Assembly: GCF_028858725.1 (NCBI RefSeq)
Contig: NC_084768.1
Location: 1,223,853-1,287,852 of the forward strand
Source of the DNA: Colius striatus
Taxonomy: Eukaryota > Chordata > Aves > Coliiformes > Coliidae
DNA length: 64,000 nucleotides
Reading direction: 5' to 3'
Shown: piece by piece, positions 1-10,650 of the stretch
How positions within the stretch are numbered: position 1 is the stretch's first letter
How the letters are laid out: every line of letters starts with the position of its first letter
Position numbers and translations under genes: made by a program
Notes under the pieces: generated by a model
Told to the model about the DNA's origin: nothing
Seen by the model: only the letters and a program-made list of their open reading frames with translations
The model's database searches: none

Positions 1-276
1 GCTGGAGTCCCTTTTCTCCATCACTTTCCACCTTGATCTGTCAGGGTGATGCTTTGAAAGCCTTCAGAAGGCTTTGAGGGTTCACAGTCCCTGAGAGCAG
101 GGGATGAGTTGTGGTGCTTTCCCCTGTGCAGGAGGGTCACGTTCCCGCTGCCTGTCCAAACCCACCCTGCAAATGAGCTGCAGGAACCAGGAAGATGGGC
201 AAAAGAAGCCCCAGGGCACAGTGGGGTTTGATCTACATTTCTCTCCTTGACTCTTGCTTTCTTGTCTCTCATCAAG

Positions 277-1068
277 GATACAGTCACACAATTGATTGGC
301 AAACAGGGACAGGTTATTAACAGCTTGAGGAGAGAGTCTGGGGCCACAATTTCTCTCTCAGCGCTCCCTGACATTGATGACTACCAAGTCTGTCAAATCA
401 AAGGTAAGAGGAATGCCTCTTTGTTCAGGGTCTAGGATGTAGGCTGGGGGCCTTGAATTAGACTAGAAATGGATTCAGTGGCTTGGCAAGGCCACGGCTT
501 TTAGCCAAGTGTTCTGCTCAGGGCTGTTCCAGCAGAGGGATGTGGCAAGTGGCCAGGGCCTGGGCACGTGCAGCCTCTGTTGTAGGGCTGGGAATGCATT
601 TGAGCAGCTTTGGCTGCTGGAGCTGAACCAGCCCCTTTTGCAAGATCCCTTTGGGCTTGAAGCAGCAGATAGGGGATGCTTTTCAGCATCCTAAACTAGA
701 AAGATGTTGGATCATTTGGGGCTGAGAAGTATCTGCCAGCCAATTGGGTCCCTGCTGAAGGCCAAAGCCGTTGCAAGTGGGGCCTGGGGCTCTGAGCTGC
801 TCACGGTGGTTGGATATCAGGGTCAATCTGCTCCAACTGAACTGGTTGATGCAGCGCAGGAGGCTTCTGGCAGCTGGGTTCCTTCCCATGGCAGGGCTGG
901 AGGTGTCCTCAGCCTCCCTGTGCTGCTGACCTTGGGTGGGATTTTTGTCTTCCAGGCCTCTCCCATCAAGTGAACAGAGCGCTGAGCCTGATTGGCGGGA
1001 GGTTCCAGCACCTGTGTCTGGACAACAAACACTGTGCTCGTTTCTGCTGGCAAAAGGTTATGTTCTAG
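277..1068 (+). CDS. AKAP1-like gene, left copy, 3' exons only (KH domain)
   Basis: Two exons are visible. Exon 277-403 follows 'tctctcatcaag' and ends at a GTAAGAG donor; exon 956-1068 follows 'gtcttccag' and ends at TAG (1066-1068). Together they encode a KH domain with the GKQG loop (LIGKQGQVINSLRRESGA) and the closing helix (QVNRALSLIGGRFQHL). The order and wording closely follow the KH domain of AKAP1, the mitochondrial A-kinase anchor that binds mRNA. The codon joined across the splice site is intact. The frame ends 18 codons after that helix, before any Tudor domain. Upstream exons (mitochondrial anchor and linker) lie off the left edge, judging from the complete partner at 60590-63203. 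The two copies encode the same residues here. The KH assignment is firm and the AKAP1 assignment strong. Confidence 0.82.
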
Positions 1069-1214
1069 AAGGATGTAGGAAGGGGTGCAGCACATGTGTG
1101 CAGTTGTGTTGGGTCCCAGCTGATGAGCAACAGCGTCACTCACCATCCCTATTGTACATCCCCTTGTGCATTGTTAGAACTGTTTCTCCTTCCCTTGTTC
1201 CTTGTTGTTGTTCC

Positions 1215-1220
1215 ATTAAA
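1215..1220 (+). terminator. Polyadenylation signal ATTAAA of the left AKAP1-like copy
   Basis: ATTAAA lies about 147 bases after the stop codon and is followed by T/G-rich sequence, as expected for an avian cleavage site. The same hexamer is in the right copy at 60438-60443. Confidence 0.6.
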
Positions 1221-1817
1221 CTGTTCTGACTGCAACCTACAGGAGTTTTTGGGTGTTTTCCCTTGTGTCTGGCTCCAGCAGTGAGCCAGCAGCCTCCTGG
1301 CTCTTTGTCCCCGGCTGAGCTTCCCCAGCCAGCCCTTGGCACAACCAGCTCTGAGCCAGAGGCGTCCGTGTGGGGGGACAGAGGTGCAGCCGTCAGCTGC
1401 TCCCACGAGTCAGAGGCAGCCTGAGCTGGAACCTTCCCTGACTGATTCACGAGGGTGTCTTCCCCAACAGCCCCCTTTCTTAAGCCCTTTGCAGAGTCCT
1501 TTTCCCTCCCAGGTGGGGCTGGAGTGACTCTGGGCACACAGACCTTCATCAGGAGTGCTGGGAAATGCTCTGGCTTTGCTTACCAAGCTGTAGGGTGAGG
1601 AGAATGCAGAGCACACGCTCAGTGAGGGCTGGTGGCACCTGGGAGGTGGGTGGCTTTGGCATGGAGCTGTGTTTTGGTAGTAGAATGAGATTCTCATGAG
1701 CAAAGTTCACCCCAAGCCCGGCAGTTTCTCACACATTGACAGACTCTTGGCCCAGGGTGTCAAACATGCAGCTTATGAGCTCCACAGTACCCTGCAGCTC
1801 CCTTCTTCTGCAAGAGC

Positions 1818-1985
1818 TCACAGGACCTGCCCACAGAGTCTCCGCTCTGACCCAGCCTCTGTGCTGGGGGTGTGGAGGGAATGGTCACAGGCTACGGCGC
1901 TGATGCCGAGGCCGTTGGCCAGGAGGGCAGCCAGGGAGATGCCCAGGCAGAGCCCAAAGTGCAGCAGCTGCAGCTCCCTCGTCTG
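1818..1985 (-). other. Small hydrophobic reading frame, possible transmembrane exon (left copy)
   Basis: On the minus strand, an exon-like segment follows 'gctcttag' and stays open for 55 codons to TGA. It begins QTRELQLLHFGLCLG, continues with a roughly 20-residue hydrophobic helix (LGISLAALLANGLGISAVA) and ends in a short polar tail. The right arm (59911-60078, plus) has the same frame with a few substitutions and no frame damage. It lies antisense to, and beyond the polyA signal of, the AKAP1-like transcript. It could be the membrane-spanning last exon of a receptor-like gene; no family was recognised. Confidence 0.35.
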
Positions 1986-2952
1986 CTAAGAGCAGGAGCA
2001 GGAACTGGCTGATGCAGCTGCTGCTGGGCTGTTGTTCCTTTGAAGAAGAGCCTTTTAAAAACAGCAAAGTGCATAAAATAGAAGACAGACTCCTCCGAGC
2101 AAAGCCACTCCATTCTTCAGGCAATCACTCTCCCAATGAAGTGCATTTCTCTGCTGTGCTGTGTGTTGGCTGTGAGGGGCAGGAGCTCTGCTCCTGTGCT
2201 GCTGAGGAGTCAGCTTTTCTGTGTCAGGGGGTGCTCTCTTTTGGGACAGACCTCACTTTTATCCCTGAAAATTGGAGGAATCTTGGCACAGGACGTGGAA
2301 AGGGCTCCTCTCTCTGTGCCTTAGTGCAGTCAGGAGAGCTGCAGTGCCCATTAGTCTTTTTCCTCTCTGCCCTGTGTTTTCCCTTGAGCTGCCTTGAAGA
2401 TGACTTCACACACAAATAACTCCTCAACAAGCATCTGGGCTGTAAGTCCAGCAGGACAGTCCTGTTGCAAAGGGCACTTCTGCAGGCTCTTCTCTGTCCC
2501 ACCCTGGCGATGGAGCTGTCCTGGACAAAGCAGGACACAACTCCTGCTCCAGAGAAGCAAAGGGAACAGGATCACAACAATCAGAATATCAGAGCAATCC
2601 TAATGAGGCTGAGGAAGTGACCCTGACTCTGGAAGCCAAAGTGTGCTGAGTCCTGACACTCCCTGCTTCATCCTCCTCTCAGTGGTACAAATGAGGGATT
2701 TGTCTGCTCTTCAAATGAGAGACGAATTTCTATGTCCCATTGCCCAGCCAGACACCCCAGAGGTGAAGAGTGTTAGAACAGGATCCTTCCCTTTCAGACA
2801 GCCCCTGCTTGAATATGTGCACTGGGAAATGTCCCGGGGCTGGTCTGGAGCTCTGAATGGCTTTCAGTGCTTAACAAAGACAGAATTGCCAGGTGTAGGA
2901 GGGGAATTGCTGTGTTTCCTGAGAAATCATTGAAAAGGGTGAATGAAAAACA

Positions 2953-3640
2953 GTTCCAACACGTCTGTGTGAAAGATTCACCGAGGAGGGCAAGGGGAGA
3001 GCTTCCCAGCATGGCCATGCCAACTCAGGATGGCTGTTGCTGCCTCGCAGATCTTGCCATGGGATGTGTAGGAAAGGACCAAACCAAGGCAAAGGGTGAG
3101 ATCAGGTGGTTTCTGGAGGAACAGGGGTGGGAAAACAGAGAGAAAAGGGGTTGAAAGGAGCAGGTCACATGTAAACAGGGGGCTGATCAGTCCTTGCAGC
3201 TGATCTCCACAGCCTGTCCTGCTTTCCTAATACCTGCACATCCAAGTGCTTTCTAGGGCAAGGGAGCTCTCCGCTCTAGGTACAGATGGAGGTCCGAATG
3301 CCAGCCCATCTGAGTGGGAGCCACAAGTCCTCAGGCCTAGTGTTCTCTGCCGGGGACAACTGGTGAGAGCAGTGGGTGTGTGTGTAACACTGGTGTGGGG
3401 GTGTGTGTCGTGGTTTGGCCCAACCAGCCCAGCAGCACCACCACAGTCTCTCGCCCGGTGCCCCCATCCACCCCCACCCTCATTAGGATGGCAGAGGCCC
3501 CAGCAAAATGGCACTAAAAAGACCACCAAGGCTGTTGTGGATGGAGACAAGGGCAGGGAGGGCTCGCTGCCAGTGACGGTTTCGTACAAAACAGACTCCA
3601 GTCCAGCTTTGACATGAACAAAGCTGGCCATGGTCAGGGA
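2953..3640. other. No recognisable gene
   Basis: This single-copy stretch lies between the inverted-repeat arm and a CR1 element. It contains a GT-rich run near 3365-3415. No splice-bounded coding segment could be supported. Confidence 0.5.
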
Positions 3641-3641
3641 A

Positions 3642-4020
3642 TCACAGAATCACAGAATGGTGGGGTTGGAAGGGAGCTTTAGAGATTATCTAGTCCAACC
3701 CCCCTGCTAAAGCAGGTCCATCTCCGCCAGGTCACACAGGAACGTGTCCAGGCCGGGCCTGAAAACCTGCAGAGCAGGAGCCTCCACACCCTCCCGGGGC
3801 AGCCTGTGCCAGGGCTCCCTCCCCCTTCCTCTAAAGCAGCTTTTCCTTCACCGAAACTTCTTCTGTTCCAGCCCTTGTCCATCGCCCCTGGTGCTCTCAC
3901 TGGGCACTCCCATCCCGCCCCATCCCCTTGCCATGCAACTGTCAAAGCCCCAAAGTGCCGAGCTGCTGGCTTCAGTCTTCTTCCCCACGGCGTGTCCCCC
4001 CTGGCCAAGCCCCAGTGCCA
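3642..4020 (-). mobile_element. CR1 LINE 3' fragment
   Basis: The segment starts with 'aatcacagaatcacagaatggt' style octamer repeats, the reverse complement of the CR1 3' terminus, followed by 'ggttggaagggagctttagagat' and 'tccaacccccctgc'. It then runs through the conserved CR1 3' region, including 'cctccacaccctcccggggcagcctg'. Orientation is minus, with the element's 3' end at 3642. It is 5'-truncated, as nearly all CR1 copies are. Confidence 0.92.
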
Positions 4021-4056
4021 GGGACCCCCAGCCCAGGGCTGCGTCACGGGCTCGTC

Positions 4057-4460
4057 TTTATTGCAGGAGCCGCGGCGGCACAGCAGCGGTGCTGGCGGCG
4101 GCCGGGAGGCTCAGGCCCGGCGGCAGCGGCGGATCAGAGCCGGCTGGGCTCAGCCACGGCGGCGGCCGCGCGTCCCGCGGCGGCGGCGGCTCCTCACGGG
4201 CCGCGGGCACATGGACTGCCCGGCCCTGCGGGCTCTCTCGGCTTGGCCCTGCGGGCTCTCTCGGCTCGGCGTGGGCCCCGGGAGCGGCGGCTCCTGCTGC
4301 GGCTCCTGCTGCGGCTCCTGCTGCGCGCTCTGCGGCGCCGGGCCCGGGCCATGCTGCCGCTGCCCGAGCGTGCTGCTCAGCCGCTGCCGCGCTGCCGGCT
4401 CCCTGCCCCCGGCCCGCTTTTACAGGGCTGCTGGGGCCGGGCCCTTGGGGACGGCGGCAC
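4057..4460. promoter_or_regulatory. GC-rich CpG island with short tandem repeats
   Basis: About 400 bases are extremely GC and CpG rich (runs of cggcgg, gccgcg, cgcgcg). They contain two copies of a 23-base unit (ggccctgcgggctctctcggct) and three copies of ctcctgctgcgg. On the minus strand, AATAAA at 4057-4062 closes a 156-codon alanine/proline-rich open frame, but that composition gives long open frames by chance. A promoter or first exon of an unidentified gene is the likelier reading. The island directly abuts the CR1 fragment. Confidence 0.5.
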
Positions 4461-5178
4461 CTTCTCTGGCCCATCCACGCTCTCGGGCACCTTCTCTGAG
4501 CATTCACATCACCAGGGCGCAGCACCAAACATCAAGAACACACGATTTGGCCTGGAGGCTGGAAAACTCAGCTTCAGAATTCCAGCTTAGTCCTGTCCCG
4601 GTCCTTCTTTGGCACCTGGTGCAGGATCCACACTTCACAACCAGCAGCTGCCTCTGTTTGCTCTTCACAGGGGTTTCTTAGCTTTTAGGGAACTTTCACA
4701 CGATTCCACACACGTTCTTCAGCATCATTCCCCCTCTGAAGGTCTTTCATCCGTTTCAGATTTCCTTAAAAACGAGCTTGATCTCGTAATTCCTGAGACA
4801 AAAACTGACCAATACTCACAAAAGCCACCAGTCGGCAGCCCTGTGAAAGTCTGTCTGTGCTTTTACACGAGACAGACCAAAGAGGAGATGACCATTTCTC
4901 TCACTCATCTGCTCCAAAGTGCTTTGGGGTAATGGTTAGAACCAGAACAGGGGGATGCAGAAAACCCAGCAGCTGCACCTTTTCACTTTCTCTCCTCCTC
5001 ACGCCTGCCAGGAGGTGAAGGGTGTCTTCACAGAGCAGATTTAGTCAAGAGACACCTGCTCCTGAGCAACTGCTGCCCCATTACAACGGTCAGCCAGCTG
5101 TCACCTCTGCCACATTGGAGCTACTCACCTACACAAGATGCCCCTGTCACTGCCAATCCCTTGCATCATCCCTCTCAC

Positions 5179-8100
5179 CATCCAGGCGTGGAGTGGAACT
5201 GCTCCCGAGTCCCCCAGACAACCTGCTTCTCCACCACAGACATTTCCACAGTTGGAAAGCTCCTTTGTAACCTTTCTGTATTCTATCAGTTCCTTGGCCA
5301 AATCCCCTGTACACTCATCAAGTTTGCACTTTCTCTTTTCCCTGTTCAAACAAGCTTGCCCTCTAGATGACTTTGCTCTTGCTTTAGTTTGGCATGTTTC
5401 CCATCTGCACCTAAAAGCACATGGGAAAAAGCCCTTTGTCCCTTCTGCTGGTGCCAGATGCAGTTGAGTGTAACTGCAGCCCAAAACGCCACCGAGACGC
5501 AAAGATGGAGAACGGGGCAACTTCATGGAGCTGTCCCTAAGGACAGATACATGGCTGGGGGAGAAGCTGCAGAACAACCTCACTTCAGCACTTTGGTGTC
5601 TTTTGTGTTGATGTTGTTCTTCAGAGTCACTTACCAAAAAGGTCCATGTGGCCTTTCAGCATGGAGAGAGAGGGGCGCTGCTGGAGGGAGAGCAGAGGCC
5701 ACAGCAGGCCACAGGTCCCTGGCAGCCCGGCTGCCACAGATGCTGCACCAGGGCCCAACCATGGCAAAGCAGCAGCAGGCCAAGAAGCTGCAGAAGCTGG
5801 TGGGATGATGAGTGGATGCTGCTGGCTGGAAAGGGTTGGCTGGAGAACAGGCTGCAGGTTGTGTGTTCTCACTTGTTTGAGGAGCGGGGCTGGAGGTGGA
5901 GGCGGCGGCAGCTGCTGCTGAGGCTGCTGCTGGATCTGCTGACTGCAGCCAGTGTCATTCCTGAAGCTGTTCACAATCTGGAGGCAGAAAAACAGTTACA
6001 AAAAGGCACCATGAAACTTCAGGAGAGTCAAGAACAAAAGCCTCCACAGAGGGAAATGATGGCTATCCCTGTAAGGGCTGTCAATCCTAAAATCAACCCA
6101 GAGACAGAAACCTGAGCACATCCCACTAAAGGCTGATAAGAATGACTGGTCACTCAGAGCAGCTGCATTCAAAGCACCTGAGTGTTAACAGCCCATTGGA
6201 AAGGGAGGCAGCTGTGTGGAACAAGCGTGACCTGAACTGGCCACATTGTCTGTAAGGAGCTGCCAGCTTCTCTAACAACAGATCATGGCCTGGAGAAGCC
6301 AGCTGGGCCTCAGCCCATTGAGCTTTGCCTAAGGAGACCTCAAGGAACATTTCCTTCCCTTCCAGCTGTTTGCAAACAGACTTTCCTCACAAGCCCTTTC
6401 CACCCAAGCCATGGCGCTACCTGGCGTAGGAACTCGTTGGCCTCTCCAGAGTCAGGAGGAACGTCTGTCCGATGTAATGTTGGGCACTGATGTGCCTCAG
6501 GCTCCAGCAGGGCTGTTCTAATACCTGTGATGAATTGGAACCATCAGAATAGCTCTGAGCCAAACTAAGGAAAGGTCAATGACAATCAGTTCCAAAAGCA
6601 TGTGGGTTAAATGCCTGCCTGTCTGTCTGTGGCAGACCCCAGTAAGTCACCAGAGCTGGCTGTACAGTGTTGTGGGAGACAAAAGGGCTGTGGGCAGCCC
6701 AAATGCCTTCCATATCCACTCTGGAATTCACCTGCACCATTATGCTCTCTTCTCATACCCCACCTTCTGCCTGTAGAGATCATTTAAGCAGAGACATTCC
6801 AAGGGAAAAAAGAGCTGGCTGCCTTTTGTTTCTGTCTTTAGCACAAGAAGAGCCCTTTGCTGTTCTGAGGGTACTTCAGTTTTCAGAAGAACAGGTAACA
6901 GTGTCATCTCCTCTTTCAGCTTTCACAAGGTGAGATGTGATGTTTGGAGTTAACAAACATGGCAGTAACACAGTCCTCACAGTCACTGTTTCGACAGCAG
7001 GGAATAACAGCTGCGTCTGTCATTAACTCTTTACACAGGGGACATAACAGCTCCTCGGGAACAGGAACAGCTGAGGAGGAGGAGGAGGAGGAGGATGGCT
7101 CCTGTGGCCAGAAGGGAGGCTTTTCTTTCTTCTTCCGAGCACAAGCTGCCCTGAAGGGAGGGAAGGGAAAGAGAAAGAGAAACAGTAAAGATGAGGAAAG
7201 GAAAAGTCATCCTCACAGACTAGTCAAATCCCTTTCTGACAGCTGGAAATGCATGGAATGAATCCCACCTCTGCTCTGGCAGAGGGTCAGTGCAAGATGC
7301 AGGCTCACGAGGAGTTTAGTCTCCGAGTCATCACACTGCAGAGAAGGAGGAAATCTTCGTAACAGCTTCTGTAAAAGGAGCCCTATGACAGAAAACCACA
7401 AGTGCTCCCAATCCCTTTTTCACACAGCCACTCTTGTCAGCACACAGCAGCACCTGCTCAGTTCAGAGCAACAGCACAACTTCAGCCTGTTTCACACGTG
7501 CCATGTGATCAAAGGCAGAGGAAATCTCCAGCCTCAGCCAGTGGTGAAAGTTGACAAGAAGCCTTTGAAACTGAAACCAGAGGCAAAAGGAGCTTTCCAA
7601 GAGAAGGACTCCCCAGGAACAGCACTGAACTCTTGGTCAGAAATGCAGGTTCTTGGCACACCACAAGATGAAGCAGCTTCCAGGGGCACCAACAGCAGGA
7701 CTGCACTGTCTGCATCTTGGAACGGAGGACAGATGGGAAGGTTGAGATACATTGACACTGCTGCCTCCCTCAGAAGGACAGATGCTGGCCATTCTGGCTG
7801 CTCTGCCTCTCTCTCACACACACACACACACACATGGTTCCTCTTGCTCACTGTCTGGCCAGTCCAATTAGCTCCCCACTTACACATTAGTGGCTGGGAT
7901 GGCGTATTTCCCATCGCTCGTCAGCATCGCGCCCTCGTGTTGGGATCATCCACCTCCACCATGAAACTCCTGGGAATTCCAGTGCTCCTTTTCATTCTGG
8001 GAACAGTGTCACAAGGGATCAGAACTTCAAATAAAGCACTTGCAGCCAGCACAAAGCGGGGAGAACAGACTCTAAAGCCTGAACACCAAAACGCTGTGTT

Positions 8101-8347
8101 CTGAGAGTCCAGAGACTGTGGAGATCTCTCTGTGCACAGACACTGCTCTCTCGTGGTCCATTCAGTGCAGCTAAAAGCCCCTCAAAGGCCCATTTCTCCT
8201 TTAGCAGCTATTGCACAAAGCATGACAAAGTAGCATTGGCTACTCACAGAGCAGACGTTTGGCTGGTGGCTTTAACTCCTGCAGGCGGGATTCTTCTGTC
8301 TGTAACCGATGAGTTCTTAGGGATCAAGGCATTCTCATCGGTGTATT
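5179..8347 (-). pseudogene. RBBP6-like pseudogene (DWNN, RING and linker exons)
   Basis: RBBP6 is a large nuclear RING E3 ubiquitin ligase acting in mRNA 3' processing and p53/Rb biology. Minus-strand exons appear in RBBP6 order. 8347-8248 is part of the ubiquitin-like DWNN domain (NALIPKNSSVTDRRIPPAGVK). 7996-7884 reads RSTGIPRSFMVEVDDPN. 7150 to about 6916 reads KEKPPF, then a serine run, then a RING start (ELLCPLCKELMTDAAVIPCC). 5977-5635 reads NSFRNDTG then a Gln/Pro run and NLQP. 5341-5179 reads KCKLDECTGDLAKELIEYRK. Splice sites flank most exons, so this is a segmental rather than processed copy. The exons for the CCHC zinc knuckle and the RS-rich C-terminus were not found. Damage: a one-base deletion near 7936 shifts the frame, and TGA at 6916-6918 interrupts the RING before its last cysteines. 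Confidence 0.82.
7812..7834. repeat. (CA)n microsatellite
   Basis: A short CT/CA dinucleotide tract lies in an intron of the RBBP6-like pseudogene. The related locus near 50.87 kb has a short GTGTGCGTGTGTG counterpart. Confidence 0.9.
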
Positions 8348-8616
8348 CTGAAAGCAAAGTCAGCACAGAAAAAGCTGTCAGTCAGTTTGTGAGCAAGTGC
8401 CTGAATGTGGAGTGTCAGAGCCCTTCAGAGAACCCCGCTACAGACAGGACAGCCCCATGGTACATCTAACATCGTGCACTTCTCATCTCAACACACGAGC
8501 TGCAGGCTGCAAGACATCTTCAGGTTTGGGAATCAAACACAAGCAGCAAAACCTTCATTTGTCCCACGAGATGAGCCCCAAAGAGCAGGGCCCTGAGGCC
8601 CCACGCCCGCCGCCCC

Positions 8617-9014
8617 CAAAGCACTCACTGGAATAGAAAGAGAACAAAACTGCAACAGACCCAAAAGCCTCACACACCCACGTGTGGCAAGAGCAGCTGA
8701 CTGCAATCCCACTTAAGAGGGATGCACCCTAAACCAGACCTGCCATAGCACAGGTTGTTGTCATACAAACAGGTATTGAGGGGAATTGAACTGGACTAAA
8801 GCCATGAGCTCATTTCACAGATACCAAAGCACTGCTGTGGCACAGGAAAGGTCCCTCAGGACAGGAGATTACTGTCTTGTGCTTTACAGCCTGAAGAAGG
8901 GAAACCAAGAGCAAGCAGGTGGCTTGCTGAGGACAGCAGACCATGTTACAAGGATCACAAGTGCATCTTGAGGACAACAGCTGGTAATGCATCTGTGACA
9001 CCTCTGTCTCTGAG
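8617..9014. repeat. Direct repeat, copy 1 (partner 15493-15930)
   Basis: The sequence from 'aaagcactcactggaatagaaagag' to 'acacctctgtctct' recurs about 6.9 kb downstream in the same orientation. The two share long identical blocks and a few small indels; the second copy carries a roughly 70-base replacement near 15733-15800. No coding potential was recognised. It is either a segmental duplication or two copies of an unnamed repeat family. Confidence 0.85.
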
Positions 9015-9299
9015 ACAGAGCCCATAAAGACAGGTTTGGGGTCAAACCACTTTTCCCACAGACTGATGTCCCAGCCAGACACCCTGTGTTTGAGGCAACA
9101 CCCGCAGCACCTGAGACATTTCTACAAGCTGGGATGGAGATTCCCAGGGTCAGAAGCGCCTCTTCTGCTGCTTGCACAGAAGCACTGAGCCACCTGCCTG
9201 CCTGTGAGCCTTTGCAGGGCCCAGCTCACAGCAGCACGGCCTCGGGACTGCTGCTGCCCTGCACCCTGACACAGGCCGAGACGCCGGGGCTGTGCAGAC

Positions 9300-9575
9300 A
9301 CCCACCCGCTCTGCGCTGGGGCATCTCCCCCAGGCTGCTCAGAAGGGGCTCCACACGAGCCAGGCGTCCTGAGAGCTTCAGCCAGAGTGTCACCACCACC
9401 TCCAAAGCACCAGTGAACATCTGGTACTTGGCCAACTCCTTGGGGCTGCAGAGCTTGCTGATCAAGAGCTCCAGCTCCTCCCCAAGAGCATGACTCCTCT
9501 TCATTTTGTCCATCAGGCTCTCCCTGTCTTCCTTCAGGCTCTCCAGCTTGTGGGTCAGACTCCAATGAGCTCAGC
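9300..9575 (-). pseudogene. SHROOM-like ASD2 domain exon fragment
   Basis: SHROOM proteins recruit Rho kinase through the C-terminal ASD2 coiled-coil domain to drive apical constriction. The minus strand from about 9557 reads LTHKLESLKEDRESL, then SHALGEELELLISKLC, ELAKYQMFTGALEVV and LSGRLARVEPLLSSLGE. This follows the SHROOM ASD2 pattern, including the hallmark LSGRLARVE. A splice acceptor (ccaacag) sits at 9575, but the first residues (AELI) are in a different frame from the rest, so a one-base shift lies near 9555-9560. Only one exon is present. It sits upstream of the RBBP6-like fragment on the same strand without any evident functional link. Confidence 0.75.
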
Positions 9576-10261
9576 CTGTTGGAAGGGAAACATTGCCAGT
9601 TTCATCACCACCATCACCCGGGTCACAGGGATGTCAGCAAGAAGCTGATATGGCCACAGGGCCTGAGGTGCAGGGTCACGTCAGCAACTGCGGACAAAGA
9701 AAACCTTGAGGAGGAAACAGAAAACTCCACATGCAGGTGACAAACCGAGCACCTGATCAGATTGCATGAAGAGGTATTTGCTCTACCAGCAATGAACATT
9801 TAGGGAAGAGATGTTTGGTTTGTTGGGCCATATTCTGACCCCCCCCCATTTCTAGAAAGTGTCTGAGGAACAAGAGCTACAGCCACATCTCCTGCACAGC
9901 CCCCACTCCCTGCTCCAGCCTGACAGTTCCTGCTTGGGTGTGACCCAGCAGTAACCTGCAGAGGCTTTCAGGAGGACTGAGCTGCTGTTGTTCCTCCCTG
10001 CTCAGGGAGCTTTGCTCAAGGTGCAGACCTGCCCTCCAACCCTGCTGGGAGGGATGGAGCTTTCTGCTGCAGGCGTGGGAGCTGGGACTCACTTTGTGTT
10101 CATTCAGGGGTGACTCTCCTGTCATCCCAGATGCTCCTTTGCATATTTACAAGGGAAGGGAACTTGGTTTATGCCAAGGACCTCTCAGAGTAGCTGCCTT
10201 CTCAGACAAGGCCTCTGCAAGTGTTCTTTCACACACACCATCACCATGACAGGCAGACCTT

Positions 10262-10650
10262 GGCTGCGGGACCAGGGACTGTTCAGCCGACAGAAGACTG
10301 AGGGGAGAGCTCATCAGCACTTACCAGGATTTCAAAGCTGGATGTCAAGAGGATGGGATGGCACTTTTTTCTGCTGTCTCCAGTGACAGGACAAGGGGTA
10401 ACGGGCAAAAGCTGGAACACAAATAGTTCTACATAAACACAAGGAAAAGCTTTTGAGTGTGAGGCTGAGGGAGCCCTGGCCCAGGCTGCCCAGGGAGGGG
10501 CTGGAGGCTCCTTCTCAGGTACCTTTACAAACTCACCTGGACACGTCCCCGTGTGGCCTGATCTTGGTGGATCTGCTTTAGCAGAGGGTTGGGCTCTATA
10601 ATCTCTATAGGTCCCTTCCCACCCCCACCATTCTGGCATTCTGGGACTCC
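10262..10650 (+). mobile_element. CR1 LINE 3' fragment
   Basis: The segment contains the plus-sense CR1 landmarks 'gggactgttcagcc', 'ccagtgacaggacaagggg', 'gagccctggcccaggctgcccaggg' and 'ggctctataatctctataggtcccttccca', ending in 'caccattctggcattctggg'. It is 5'-truncated and moderately diverged. Confidence 0.92.

Larger units (their letters stand above)
1..2952. repeat. Left arm of a large inverted repeat
   Basis: This segment is the reverse complement of 58953-61658, with only scattered single-base differences visible. Homology begins at the window edge, so the arm probably continues leftwards. It stops near 2952, where the left side continues 'gttccaac' and the right partner continues with an unrelated 'aggctgcc' on the same strand sense. 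The arm is about 240 bp longer than its partner, mainly because 1581-1817 is absent on the right. It carries the last two exons of the AKAP1-like gene, its 3' UTR, and a small antisense hydrophobic reading frame. The near identity means recent duplication or ongoing gene conversion. Confidence 0.93.

Noticed and set aside
7963-8104. Plus-strand frame starting MKLLGIPVLLFILGTVSQG that looks like a secreted peptide with a signal sequence
   Set aside because: It is the antisense of the RBBP6-like exon at 7884-7996. The hydrophobic run results from reading that exon backwards, and there is no mature defensin-like cysteine pattern.
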